DNA of 64,000 nt from Rhizophagus irregularis (lineage: Eukaryota; Glomeromycota; Glomeromycetes; Glomerales; Glomeraceae). The notes beneath the pieces were generated by a model, which worked only from the letters and a program-made list of their open reading frames with translations, had not been told where the DNA came from and did no database searches. The position numbers and the translations under genes are program-made. Location: positions 2,914,001-2,978,000 of the forward strand of contig NC_089441.1 of NCBI RefSeq assembly GCF_026210795.1. The letters run 5' to 3'. Each line of letters begins with the position of its first letter. Positions within the stretch are counted from its first letter, which is position 1. This document shows positions 24,161-34,804 of this stretch, in pieces.

Positions 24161-24582
24161 TTTTTTCAACTTAATTATAATCTCTTTATATTAATATATA
24201 TTGAATAATAATAATAATAAAATAAGAATCTAATAAATAAAGAAATCTGAAATTCTGGAATTTGAAATTGTAATTGATTTTGAAAGGTTGAAATTATTTG
24301 ACGGTTGAATTTAATGTGGATATTTTAATGATAAAGCAGTTATTTTTGGCTATTACATTTCCACTTCTTTTCGTGAACTAGATAACCATATAATACTACA
24401 ATATCATCAAAAACGAAAGTACATTATCATTAAAGATAATTAATAAATGCTATAATTAATATTTTCTTAAACGTAAAATATTCCCTTAAATATTATGAAT
24501 ATCCGCCTCCAAATCGAGTGTTGTTGAGAGTACCACGTGTACTTGAAAAATATTTGTATTGTATTCGGGTATTTAAATAGTG
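24161..24582. other. convergent 3' spacer
   Basis: 422 bp between the M50B stop and the stop of the minus-strand BORCS8-like gene, with AATAAA-like signals near 24227. No other feature recognised. Confidence 0.4.
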
Positions 24583-25370
24583 CTATACATTATCCTTATT
24601 TTTAGCTTCAACCATTTCTAAAGTACGCTTTAACATTTCATTAATATTATTAAAGCAAGGGATTGTTGGCATAGATTCTATTACTTCACAAGAATCTTTC
24701 ATATCTTCTAAAGTAACTTCAACATCTTTAGTTAAACTAGTTAATACTTTCTAATTAATTAAAAATTAAGGATATTAATTATAAATATTGCTAAAACCTA
24801 AATGATTTAAAAAGAAAGTTACCTTATCTTCCACGATTTGTGGCACTCTTTTACGAATATGTTCACTCATATGGTACAATCCGAGAGAAGAATCATTATA
24901 TAATTGACGACCATATATTTCTAAATCTATGTAAGCTGTTTAATTATTCAGAAATTAATTTTTTTTAACAAAAAAAAAAATTATTACATAATATGTACGA
25001 ATTCACAAACACCTTTCTTAACTTTTTCCTTCAAATTTGCATCTTGAATAACAGGATCCGGTGAATCAACATTGTTATTCCCGCCCGCCATACCAAGCCA
25101 GTTTAAGCTAGAACTGGACGTTTTTTTAGAGTTTAGAAAAAATTGATCAATAGAAGTCAGAGAACCAAAAGAAGAAGGAGCCCAATTGCTAACTAAAGAA
25201 GTTGAAGGTTTTTGATCTGCAAATACTGAAGAAAGCGCTGAAAAAGAAACAGCATTATCATATTTTTGTGAAGAATTAGGCCGTTTTATAGGAAGTGCTT
25301 GAACTGAAACAGTATTTGTATTAGAGGCTGAAAATGCCTGTTCGTTTGGCGAAGTGGCCGAAGTGTCCAT
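24583..25370 (-). CDS. BORCS8-like protein (BLOC-1-related complex subunit 8), 212 aa
   Basis: Three exons: 25013-25370, 24823-24935, 24583-24750. The first about 115 residues are Ser/Asn-rich and disordered (TSATSPNEQAFSASNTNTVS). The remaining C-terminal part is helical and aligns by eye with human BORCS8/MEF2BNB over about 80 residues: LYNDSSLGLYHMSEHIRKRV against its ALYRLQEHVRRSLPEL, with the same distance to the helix end. In animals BORC recruits Arl8 to lysosomes and controls their position. Here a similar role at the vacuole or endosome is inference. The Ser-rich N-terminal extension is not present in the animal protein. The gene is divergent from KRI1, with 119 bp between the starts. 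Confidence 0.65.
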
Positions 25371-25489
25371 TTTTATGAGATTATCAAGAACTGATGGATA
25401 TCAAATTCGTACGTAACATGGTACAGATCACCTGATCGTACAGATATACTAACTTATTAGTATCAATTAATTAATATTTGTTTAAAGTA

Positions 25490-28108
25490 ATGGATTCCGA
25501 AGAAGATCCACCGGTAAAATTAACCATAAATTCAGAATTTGCTAAAAAATATGAGGAGAGAAAAAGAGGCGAAGAACTTTCAAAACGTGAGCAGGTTTTA
25601 TAACTTAATTTCAGTGTTGTCGTAATACTCTATTTATAAATTGAACTGACATCACAGAACGGTGTATCCGACATTGACAAATAGTCAAAGAAAAGTATGG
25701 TGATGTCGCCAACTTCGATTCCGATGAGGCTGATGAATCTTCAACTTCTGAAGAAGAGGACGAGTTTGGAGAATTAGTTACTCCAGAGGTAGATGCGCAA
25801 ATTATGAAGACGATTATTGCGATAAAATCAAAAGATCCAAAAGTCTATGACTTTCAATCAAATTTTTTTGCAGGTAATTAATTTTTTTTTAATAATGTAA
25901 TTAGCGATTCTTTTGATATAAAATATTTAAAAATTTTCTAAAACTTAGAAGAAGAAATACAAAAAGCACGTGAGCAATGGTTGGATAAACAACGAGAAAA
26001 AAAGGTTAGAATTCTCGTGTGAACAAAAACAATGAACTGACAAATTTGTATACTGAAGTATCCATTATTTTATAGTTAGAAGCAAAACCTATGAATTTAA
26101 AGGATTACAATCGCAACATATTATTAGAAAATGGTGGTATAATAGATAATTCTAAAATCAAGGGGAATATTGAATTAGCACCTGTACAAGAAGAGCAAAA
26201 GTTGAAAGAAGAATTTAAGGCGGCTACTTCTAAATTCGATTTTTCTGATAATGATGACGATTTTTTGGTTCAACGACATAAATCGGCTGAAGAATTGAAA
26301 GCCGAAGAAGATGATTATCAAAAGTTTTTACTAGAAAGTATGGCGGATGCTAATGATGCGGAAACTCTTAAACAATGGCAAAATTATAAAAACAATCCAA
26401 ATGTAAATGAGGATGAAGCCTTTTTAATGAAGTGAGCTAATTTATATATTGTATGTAGGTTCCTTGTTTTAATATAGTAATCGTAAATTTTACCTTTTAG
26501 TTTTATCCTTAATCGTGGTTGGATTGACAAAGAATCTGATAAAATTCCGTCGTATGAAGAACTTATTGCAGAACATCACGATGAGGAAGATAGAAAATTT
26601 GAGGAAGCTGTCGACCAGTTCGAGAGCAAATATAATTTCCGTTTCGAGGAAGAGTAAGCAATTAATATGATACATATGGCTATTAAAAATTTTGTATCAT
26701 GAATGCATTAAAATCGATTTTCATTATTTTTAGTGGGAGTACTAAAGTAATTACATATTCTCGTAACCTTGAAGGATTAATGCGAAGGTTTGTTATTGAA
26801 GATTATTATTAAACTTACATACTCAATATATAGAGTAGTAACCATTGTTATTTAATTAAAAGAACTGATAATACGCGTAAACTTAAACGTCAAACGCGTT
26901 CAGATCGAAAAGAAGAAGAGAAAAAACGTAAGATAGAAGAATTAAAGAGACTCAAGAATCTCAAGAAGAAGGAGATTTTTGAAAAATTACGAAAAATAAA
27001 AGAAATAACAGGCAATGATAGTATGTATTATAATTTTGTAGATTATTTTGACTAAGCAGAAAATTGATGTCATTTTGATTATGGTTTAGCTGTTGGTTTT
27101 GATGATGTTGATCTTGAAGAAGATTTCGATCCTAATAAATATGATAAAAAAATGCGTAAAATATTTGATGATGATTATTATGCGGGAGAGGTCAGTTGCT
27201 TATGTTGCTCTTTCTAGAATAAACGATGTAATTTAAATAACAATCTTTATATTCACTAAAATTAGGCTGATAATGAAAAGCCAGAATGGAATGATGATAT
27301 CTGCATAGGTGATATCATAGATAGCAATAGCAACGATCAAAATATTAATTCTATAATAAATGTTGTTAAAGAATATAATAAATATGATGGTGACGATCAA
27401 GAATCTGAAGGCGTTATTGGAGACGATTTTAATATGGATGCAGATTATTTGCCAGGTGGAAAGAAATATGACGAGACCAAATCCCAAAAAAGTAAGTTAC
27501 TTCGTCGTCTATTTATTTATTAAATAAGACAAAACTAAAAGGTTTCTAAATATAGAGAAGAAAGCTAAAAAGAAATTTGATGAATATCTGGATGAATATT
27601 ATCAATTGGATTATGAAGATATTGTAAGTTTATATTTAGTTATCTGTGAAGAGAAATAAGTAAATAATCATATACTTTTTAAATATAGATTGGTGATACT
27701 CCCGTAAGATTCAAATATAGACAAACTAAACCGGTTTCATTTGGTTTAACCGCCGCCGAAATATTATTAGCGGACGAAAAAGATTTAAATGAATTTGTAT
27801 CACTAAAAAAATTAGCACCGTAAGTAAATAGTTTAATATTAATTTATAATTATTTAATTATTTTTATATTTATTAAATAAATAATTGATTGATTATTCAG
27901 ATATCGACCTGAGCCTGTTGTGGAGAATGATCTAAAAAAATATTCTAAAAAGAAAAGATTAAGGCAGTTTCGTAAAAAACTTGACCTTTCAGAAAAAAGT
28001 CCTCCAAAATACAAATCAAAAAATTCAAAATCAATTAAACGTAAAGTTAATGAAGAAAAAGGAAAACAATTGATTGGAATACAACAAAATAAGAGTAAAA
28101 AGGGTTAA
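25490..28108 (+). CDS. KRI1: Kri1, ribosome biogenesis protein, 598 aa
   Basis: Nucleolar factor needed for 40S maturation; in yeast it binds the snoRNP-associated Krr1. Twelve exons: 25490-25586, 25685-25873, 25949-26004, 26076-26431, 26501-26653, 26734-26787, 26863-27020, 27090-27190, 27266-27491, 27556-27623, 27689-27819, 27901-28108. The protein is very charged. Family blocks are FAKKYEERKRGEELSKLKEK at the start, NFILNRGWIDK mid-way, KLKRQTRSDRKEEEKKRK, DYYAGEADNEKPEW and the C-terminal RFKYRQTKPVSFGLTAAEIL and LKKLAPYRPE. The first donor is GTGAGC after codon 32, which restores SKLKEKYGD; the alternative downstream GTTTTA donor breaks the frame. Ends in a Lys-rich tail. Confidence 0.93.
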
Positions 28109-28271
28109 AATACATGATAACGATAGTAATATAAAAAAGAATAAGAAAAAAAATGGGTAAAGAATAAAACATTACATATTAATCCAAAAGATCTAAAGAA
28201 CATAATTATCCTACTTTTAATATTATTATTAAATTTGATTGCATATCGAATAAAATTCAACTTTTTTATTA

Positions 28272-28497
28272 ATGCCTCAATCTGTAAATGTTAGACAGTA
28301 TTCATACCTCAACGCTCAAGAAATCACAACAGATCATGACTCTCTTACGAATAAGGATGAATACATGAAATAACCGGCTATGAATTCACTTTAGAAGTTT
28401 GGCGGGAAACTCCTATAAACAACCGCAGTTTCATCATAATTACCAAAATCATTGAATATAGTTACGATGAACAAGTTTATGAGAATGACGACTTTTA
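28272..28497 (+). pseudogene. possible gene remnant, unidentified
   Basis: A 32-codon ATG frame (MPQSVNVRQYSYLNAQEITT...) runs straight into a second frame shifted by two bases. The second frame (YEFTLEVWRETPINNRSFII... to YENDDF) ends at 28497. The second frame has ordinary protein-like composition, unlike the AT-rich spacer around it. I recognise no family. It may be a broken copy of a host gene or an exon of something larger. Confidence is low. Confidence 0.25.
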
Positions 28498-28778
28498 AAA
28501 ATTATACATAATGATATATTCTCAACTTAGAACAAAGCACCTTATTCTTTGGTCCGGGAATTTCATTTGACTTTTTTATTATTATTACAAATTAGAAAAA
28601 CTCCACTTTCAGATCTGCTTTAGAAGTCAGACAGTGCGAACACTTAATAGACAACTGCAGCTTCTCCGATTTAACCAACTTTGGATGCTAGGTGGTGGTT
28701 GCGAATAGCAACCTGTTTAATTATTTTTAAATGAGCAAACGTGGTCATAAAACTCATTAAAAAGGTAGGCTACAAACT
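28498..28778. other. spacer with small hairpins
   Basis: Contains short inverted repeats, for example GGTTGCGAATAGCAACC near 28697-28713 and GGTAGG...CCTACC near 28763-28787. No gene seen. Confidence 0.35.
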
Positions 28779-28831
28779 GCAACCTACCTAACCCACGAAT
28801 GGGTCTAAGGGTTAGGGAATAAAATATACCC
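28779..28831 (+). repeat. dispersed repeat copy, family also found at the window end
   Basis: The stretch from GCAACCTACCTAAC through GGTCTAAGG to GGAATAAAATATACC is repeated in inverted orientation at 63939-63992 with few differences. The shared part is about 53 bp. The family is unidentified. Confidence 0.65.
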
Positions 28832-29442
28832 AAAGCACCTTTTGCATCTTTGGCATGAAGTAAATCTTACAAACTGTCGCGACTTCCAGAAAGAAGAAAA
28901 AGGTTATAAATACTATAAATACTCCTCGCGCCAGTATATCGTGTATTGCTTCTATTTTTGTTAGAAATGCAAACAGAATTTAACCTTAAAAGGTTATCGA
29001 GCATCTCAACGTTTTAGCGCGTTTTACGATATATCACGTGAATTTAGTATTAAAATACGCGATCATTAAAAAATAACTATTAGACACCACATTATTTATT
29101 ATTGGCAAAATACATGATGTGTATAAAATTACAAATTAAAAAGACAATTAGAATATTAGATATATCATTTCTCGTTTTTTTTCTTATAATAAATGCGTGA
29201 TGACCGTGACTGCACAAAAAAAAAAAAAAAAAAAAATTGCATAATTGATGCGTATATACATGATACTTTTAAAAGTAAAAGTTCAACCTGCAAACTTTTT
29301 ACCTCTAAATTAATATATTAACTACTCTAAATGCATTTCATGCTGAAATATCAAAGAATATATATATTGTCCCACTATCAAGGTGAAACTTCATATTCAT
29401 TTACGAATACACGGGCCAATTATATAATCTGACCAGATAATG
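28832..29442. other. intergenic, AT-rich, 3' flank of NGG1
   Basis: About 610 bp with a poly-A run at 29216-29236. No gene or known site seen. Confidence 0.4.
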
Positions 29443-31504
29443 CTACAATTTTGCAAGCGCCTCTTTGTCAAAAAGTAATTTACCAGGCGTGAAAGAATAT
29501 TCTTCCGGAGCAAAAGAAGCGCCAATACCTTCAACCAGCTTTTTACGTTGGTCAAGAAGTGACTCGACTTCTGAAAGTAACGGCGTCGGTTTTTTGTTTT
29601 TCTTGGTCTTTGTAATTTTTGATTTATCCTTTTCAGGCTAAAAAGTGTTGTATAGGGATAAGACTATAAGTCTATATACGTGTACATACATACGTAGTGA
29701 AAAGAAGTTACTCACAAATCTAGCCAAGTAAGCTTCCTCGATTTGTGTGTCAAGGGTCTCTAAATATGATTGGTACTGTTGCCAACCTATTTGGGCTTTT
29801 ACCTTTTCGATCAAGATCTGTTTACGATAATTGTTCCGTTTGCTTTGTTCACGGAGTTTTGCTTGCAATTCTCGCAATTTAATGCTTATTTCATCGTCTT
29901 CTCGTTCGTCCCATTGCACCTATATAATAATAGATTTATGTTAATTCATAAATAATTATAATAATTGATGACTATTACTAACATCGTTTTCATCCATTAA
30001 ATCCAATGCTTGAAGCTCTCTTTTGAGTCGATCGTCCATGGATTTATCTCGGTCCATTTCAACCCTTTCGTAATGTCCATTCTGACCATTTACTTGTGAC
30101 TCATCAGGTTGATTTATGAAATTTGAGGCTTCCGGATATTCAAGAAAAGCTGCTAATAAACGGTCGACTATGAAATTAGCAGATCGTTGTTCATCATCAC
30201 CATCATGGGACTTTGGAGGTCCATCGATATCCATATGATCATCTCGGCGCGATTCTAGTTCATCCGGTGTCTGAGGAAGAAGGTTACGTTCTTCTTCAGC
30301 CCAAACTTCTACGTAGTGTCTTCCAAGTTTCGGAATTTCGTAAGGCGTTATATCGTCTCCCTTCAAATTAAAAAATTTCTTATTAGACTAAAAAGACTAA
30401 ACAAAGTTATAATAAAATTTACCTTTGCTTCCAAGAATTGTACATCTTCATCTTTAAAATCTCTAACATAAGGTTCAACGTAGTCATAAAATGTCTTGAT
30501 CGCCACATTTGATTTGACAACGGGTGTATCATCCGTTGCCGCATTCGTAACTTCTGAAGTACTACGTTTTCTCTTTTTAAAGGACCCTGCATTTCCTGAC
30601 TTCTGTAAAAAAGATTCCCAATTTATTGAATAACAACAACTTGGTCATATAAAGCTTTATACTTTAAATAAAACAACTAACCAAAGTCTTATTTTGGGCA
30701 GTACGATTTGGTGTCGAAGTTCTTGAACCTTTCACTTTTTCGAAATCTGAGAAATCGCTATCATCTTCGCTTAGTGTGCTTCTTTTTAGTATCTTTTTCT
30801 TCCTATGTGTACCGCTATAAAAAAGTAAACCAAATTATTATCATCATATAAAGGATGTACAAACTATAAAGAAAAATATGTTTCTTACGAGCTAGTCTTT
30901 GAAGACTCTTTTCTCTGAGGTCTAGGATCATATAGGTCATCAAAATCTGTGCAAAATTGAATGATCATCAAAACCAACATCAAAGAGTATAAGCCAGATC
31001 AAATGATTATAAAAAAATAAATTTACCTGAATCTTCGGTTTTTACTTTAATACTAGCTCCTTTTTTCTTGGATCCTTTCTCTTTCGAATTTTTATGTACA
31101 TTCGGGCTCCCTATTCGATTATTATGTGGGCTTCCTACCTTAGGTATAGTGGGACTTGCACTTCTTTTTAAATTGGGGCTTCCTAGCCTTGCTACAACTC
31201 CACCAGCATGAATTACACTTCCAAATGAATTACTTATTGTACTACTACGTTCATCCAAATTTTCTATACATCTTTCAAATTCTTCTTTTCTATCTAATGC
31301 CTTATTTCCTATGGCTTTTAATTCTTTTTTAACATTCTGTAAATCAGATTTATCAACTCTGGTATTAGTAGATAATCCAAAAGAGGCAAAAGACGAAGAA
31401 GAATTGGTATGATTTGATACCGATGAATTTTTATGAAGTAGCTTTTTTAGATCTCGTTTTTTAATTGGACGGATAGTTGAAAATTTTTTTTGACCGTTGA
31501 TCAT
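29443..31504 (-). CDS. NGG1: Ngg1/Ada3, SAGA histone acetyltransferase complex subunit, 541 aa
   Basis: Ada3 links Gcn5 and Ada2 in the SAGA/ADA complexes and stimulates nucleosomal histone acetylation. Seven exons: 31027-31504, 30889-30946, 30682-30814, 30423-30602, 29983-30360, 29716-29919, 29443-29637, all in phase. The N-terminal half is basic and Ser-rich with three RLGSPN/KVGSPH/RIGSPN-type repeats. The C-terminal region carries the Ada3 signature: a helical segment WDEREDDEISIKLRELQAKL, then the NNYRK...GWQQYQSYLETLDTQIEEAYLAR type region, and a tail KKPTPLLSEVESLLDQRKKL. The assignment rests on that C-terminal region. The C-terminal LFDKEALAKL is a plausible last helix. Confidence 0.87.
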
Positions 31505-31838
31505 GGTTGTAGTTTATTACTTCGCGGCTTTGAACTAAATATAACTTTGCGATCAGTAAATTTTATTAGTTATAAACTGAGTTCATTACTATTAAAGTAT
31601 AAGAAAAAATGTAGATCTTGAAAATAAAGATAAAAAAAGTATAACACTAAATTAGCTTAATCTGTAAATTAAAAATGTTTTAAAACAAGAATTGAGAAAA
31701 TGTATCGGTTTTTGTGAATCGATTTCACTAAGTGAAAGTCAAGTATGTATACTGTATGACAAGTCAAATGACTATATATTATCAATCACCCAACCAGATC
31801 TTATAAAACATCCAATTTTTTTTTTTTTTTCACTGGTC
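31505..31838. other. divergent spacer between NGG1 and DLT1
   Basis: 334 bp, holding both promoters. A T-rich tract lies at 31817-31831, just before the DLT1 start. An open frame in phase with DLT1 reaches back to 31692, but the extension is Phe-run and low-complexity, so the ATG at 31839 is preferred. Confidence 0.4.
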
Positions 31839-32792
31839 ATGAAAAATAGTTTTGGTATAATATTATATACGAGCATAATAATATTTCTTATGCTTTTGAC
31901 CGTTGTTACTGTTGGTACTTCTGCGCTCGATATTATTATTCAAGCTGTAGCGGCAGATCCTACAAATAAAACGTTTGTCATAATTGCAGGAGGAAGTTAC
32001 TTTTTAACGGTAAAGTTTTATTTAACAAGACTTATTTTTTAAAGTTATTAATCAAAGCGTACTTTTTGAAATATATTTGATAGGGTATTGCTGCTTTTAT
32101 TTTGGGTCTTGGCCGCTTATTTAATGTAAAAAGAGCTTTAAATGATATACCAAAGTCTCACATCCCAAAAGACTCACCAAAGGTATAAGATGTTTAAATA
32201 ATAAAGCTTCATTAAGAATAAGATTTTAACTAAATATTAATTCCATTCTAGTCTGTGGATAATCTTATTGTTTCAGAATTAATACGCGTTTCTAGGATTG
32301 ATGTAAAACCGAGACCTGAGGACGGATGCCAACCAGGGTGGGGAATACCAGGTATTATCTTATTTTGGGAATTCTAAGATATCTGAGATATATATTATAT
32401 ATTGCGTGAATTTTTATTTCTGTTCAGGTTCTCCTTATGATAATATACATTTTAGATCTTCAATCATTGAAACATTCTCGGTATTAGGTAAGCGATTTCA
32501 CTAAGCTAATACATAAATTTGTTATTATTACTAAATTTATCAATAAATTATTAAAGAGAAACAAGTTGTAAAAAATTCGTCCTTCTTGACACGTCAGCCG
32601 TCGATGTCCGTTCAACGATATATTGATTTTTTGGTAGAACATGGAATCATTGATCGCGAATTGGGAAATGCTTACGTTGAAGGTTATGAGCGAGCACGTT
32701 TCAGTGATGAAGAAGTACCCGAAGAACAATACATCAAATTTATGAAACTTGTTATACAGTTGTTACGCCCATTGGGTTTCGATGGAAATTAA
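31839..32792 (+). CDS. DLT1: Dlt1-like protein (defect at low temperature 1), 221 aa
   Basis: Five exons: 31839-32009, 32084-32182, 32252-32351, 32428-32487, 32557-32792. Two membrane helices are visible at residues about 6-27 (GIILYTSIIIFLMLLTVVTV) and 44-68, followed by a cytosolic domain. That domain has SELIRVSRIDVKPRPED, GWGIPGSPYDNIHFRSSIIE, and a C-terminal helix pair (YIDFLVEHGIIDRELGNAYV and QYIKFMKLVIQLL). This arrangement matches fungal Dlt1, needed in yeast for growth at low temperature and high pressure; molecular function unknown. The name rests on motif memory, so the identity is likely rather than certain. Confidence 0.78.
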
Positions 32793-32928
32793 TTTTTCTT
32801 AATACATTGAACTTTTTTTTCGTATATTCATTTTTATTTAATTTAATATTTTAATTTTTTAATTTAATTTTTAATTCACTTTAAATTTTATCATAACTAT
32901 TTTATTCTGTCAACACTTTATTATTCTT

Positions 32929-33238
32929 TGACCTGAACGGAAAGCTTGTGTTAAGGGAAAACATACGGACAACGGATTTATTCCGCTGTCACTTTTTACC
33001 CTTGGGAAGGTCTGAGAAAAACTATAAAAGTCTCTAGCTGAGACACTCATGAGAGTGAGTGCGAACAACCAGAAACGGTACCCTCCTTGGTTTGTAAGTG
33101 TGAAGTCTTTATGACTGATTATTTTCTTACCAATGGAGTGTTGAAACGCGGTTCGCTGGTGGAAGTTCTATGAAGTGCAATACACAAGACATTACAATGT
33201 GATGTAACTCAATTCAGACTACTCTTTTGTTCGGGTCA
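32929..33238 (+). ncRNA. nuclear RNase P RNA, copy 1 (about 310 nt)
   Basis: RNA subunit of the ribozyme that cuts the 5' leader from pre-tRNAs. It contains CCCTTGGGAAGGTCTGAGA at 32998-33016 and CAATTCAGACTACTC at 33210-33224, which are word-for-word the conserved blocks CR-I and CR-V of human RPPH1 as I remember it. AGAAACGG near 33072 and TATGAAGTGCAATACAC near 33169 fit CR-II/III and CR-IV. The two ends pair (TGACCTGAACGGAAAG with CTTTTGTTCGGGTCA). Internal hairpins include CGGA-TTTAT-TCCG near 32969 and GTCTC-TAGCT-GAGAC near 33031. A T8 run follows six bases after the 3' end, as expected for RNA polymerase III. The 3' end of DLT1 is 137 bp upstream. Confidence 0.93.
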
Positions 33239-33243
33239 CATGA

Positions 33244-33251
33244 TTTTTTTT
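33244..33251 (+). terminator. RNA polymerase III terminator of RNase P RNA copy 1
   Basis: Run of eight T directly downstream of the paired 3' end of RNase P RNA copy 1. Confidence 0.75.
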
Positions 33252-33632
33252 ATTTACATTTTTGAGCATTTGATAGATTACACGATTCTTTTAGATATAT
33301 TAGATTCTAAATTCAAAAGACTTTATATTTATATATCTTTTTTTTCCTTTTTCCTTTTTACCCATAACCTTTCTATTAAGTTTGACCCATGGTAAAATTT
33401 TTTTATATTTTATTTTTTTTGATTTGATTTGACATGAGTGGAAAGATTTTATCAAGCATACGTTTCATTCGTAGCCCTTGAGATTTATTACGGTTTCATC
33501 AATATCTTTTTACTAAACAGATCTTGGCGAATTACGTAATTTTCCAGATATGTTGAATTCTATACAATTATTAATCACATTTTTTAATCAAGATCCTAAT
33601 CCTTTCTTTATGACAGCAAATTTAATTTAATT
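33252..33632. other. spacer between the two RNase P RNA genes
   Basis: 381 bp, AT-rich. No coding frame. It should hold the promoter of copy 2, but no A box/B box pair or clear TATA box was recognised. Confidence 0.4.
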
Positions 33633-33957
33633 TGACCTGAACGGAAAGCTTGTGTTAGGGGTAAACATACGGACAATGAAATATATTTCATTAGTCCTTT
33701 TAAATAACCCTTGGGAAGGTCTGAGAAAAACTAAAACTAATCAAGTCTCTAACTGGGACATTCATGAGAGTGAGTAATGAATAACCAGAAATGATATCCT
33801 CTTTGATTCAAAATATGAAGTTTTAAAAACTGATTTTAATTGGATCAATTGAGTATTTAAACATGATTCATTAGTGGAAGTTCTATGAAGCGCAATACAC
33901 AAGACATCACAATATTCGTGATATAACTCAATTCAGACTACTCTTCCGTTCGGGTCA
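33633..33957 (+). ncRNA. nuclear RNase P RNA, copy 2 (about 325 nt)
   Basis: Diverged direct repeat of copy 1, about 700 bp downstream. CR-I (TTGGGAAGGTCTGAGA at 33710-33725) and CR-V (CAATTCAGACTACTC at 33929-33943) are identical to copy 1, and the closing helix is kept (TGACCTGAACGGAAAG with CTTCCGTTCGGGTCA). Stems differ in sequence but still pair: the hairpin after ACGGACAA becomes ATGAAAT-AT-ATTTCAT, and the distal arm changes from CTCCTTGGT/ACCAATGGAG to CTCTTTGAT/ATCAATTGAG. Compensatory change argues that both copies have been under selection as RNA. No run of four or more T follows the 3' end within about 100 bp, so the terminator is missing or unusual. Confidence 0.88.
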
Positions 33958-34804
33958 TATAACCATATATATTTAATGCGGGATTGTTATCAGATAATTA
34001 CGATAAGACTCGTCAGGCGACCAGTAATAAAATTAAGGCTTTGTAAATGTTCCACGTCCTCCGAATGCTTTATGATTTATAGAAGAGAGATGAAAGCAAG
34101 GCAAGGATTGAGCTTTGTAAAGAACGGAAGTCGATATCTAGAAAGAAATCGATAAAAGCATCTCAGATTTCGATCGATCGACACCTTAATAGTGATATGC
34201 AATTGAAATATAATCATTAATTCTCATTAATAGTTTCCTCCGAAATAATTCAATCATTATGCTACGGACAATAATCCATGATCTTTGAGGCAATTCTTCC
34301 TCAAATTTCAGAAAAAAAAAAATTTTTTTTATAATGCGTTGAAATAGAATATATTACATTATTTTTAATTTATGAAACGAGTATTGTATATATTGTAAAA
34401 TTTAAACAATAGTAAATTTATTATATAATACGTAATAGAAAAAAAAAGTTTATTATTACATCATTATTTTAAAAAATTTTATTATGTAAATAATATTTTC
34501 CTTTTGAATTACAATATTAAATTGGCATAATAATATAATAAATAGAATGAAATAAAAAAATCAAATCACTATTTTAAAAAATTTTATTATAAATTATATA
34601 AGTATTTATGTTTGTATTGAAAAAAAAATATATTTTTTTTTCCCCAATTGACCTGTAATAAAAAAAAAATAAATAAATTGTAATGTAAATATAATAATTA
34701 ATATACTTCTACAAAAAAAAAAAAATACAGTGTATAAATATTTCTTTAAAAATTGTATAAAAGTAATAATAAAGAATAAAAATATATTATTTATTTTAAC
34801 TATT
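33958..34804. other. spacer, AT-rich, with an unexplained less AT-rich block
   Basis: Positions 33980-34200 are noticeably less AT-rich than the rest and include self-complementary GATCGATCGA near 34172-34181. It could hold a further small RNA, but I recognise no family. 34310-34804 is poly-A/T rich 3' flank of the septin gene. Confidence 0.35.

Noticed and set aside
25587-25700. KRI1 exon 1 extending to the GTTTTA donor at 25595
   Set aside because: It breaks the frame into exon 2; the GTGAGC donor at 25587 gives the family sequence SKLKEKYGD.
31692-31838. In-frame upstream extension of the DLT1-like gene
   Set aside because: It has a Phe homopolymer and low-complexity sequence over a T-run, and the internal ATG directly precedes the first membrane helix.
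32929-33957. Group I intron or rRNA fragment as explanation of the structured repeats
   Set aside because: The repeats carry both the CR-I and CR-V blocks of RNase P RNA and pair end to end; no group I core was found.
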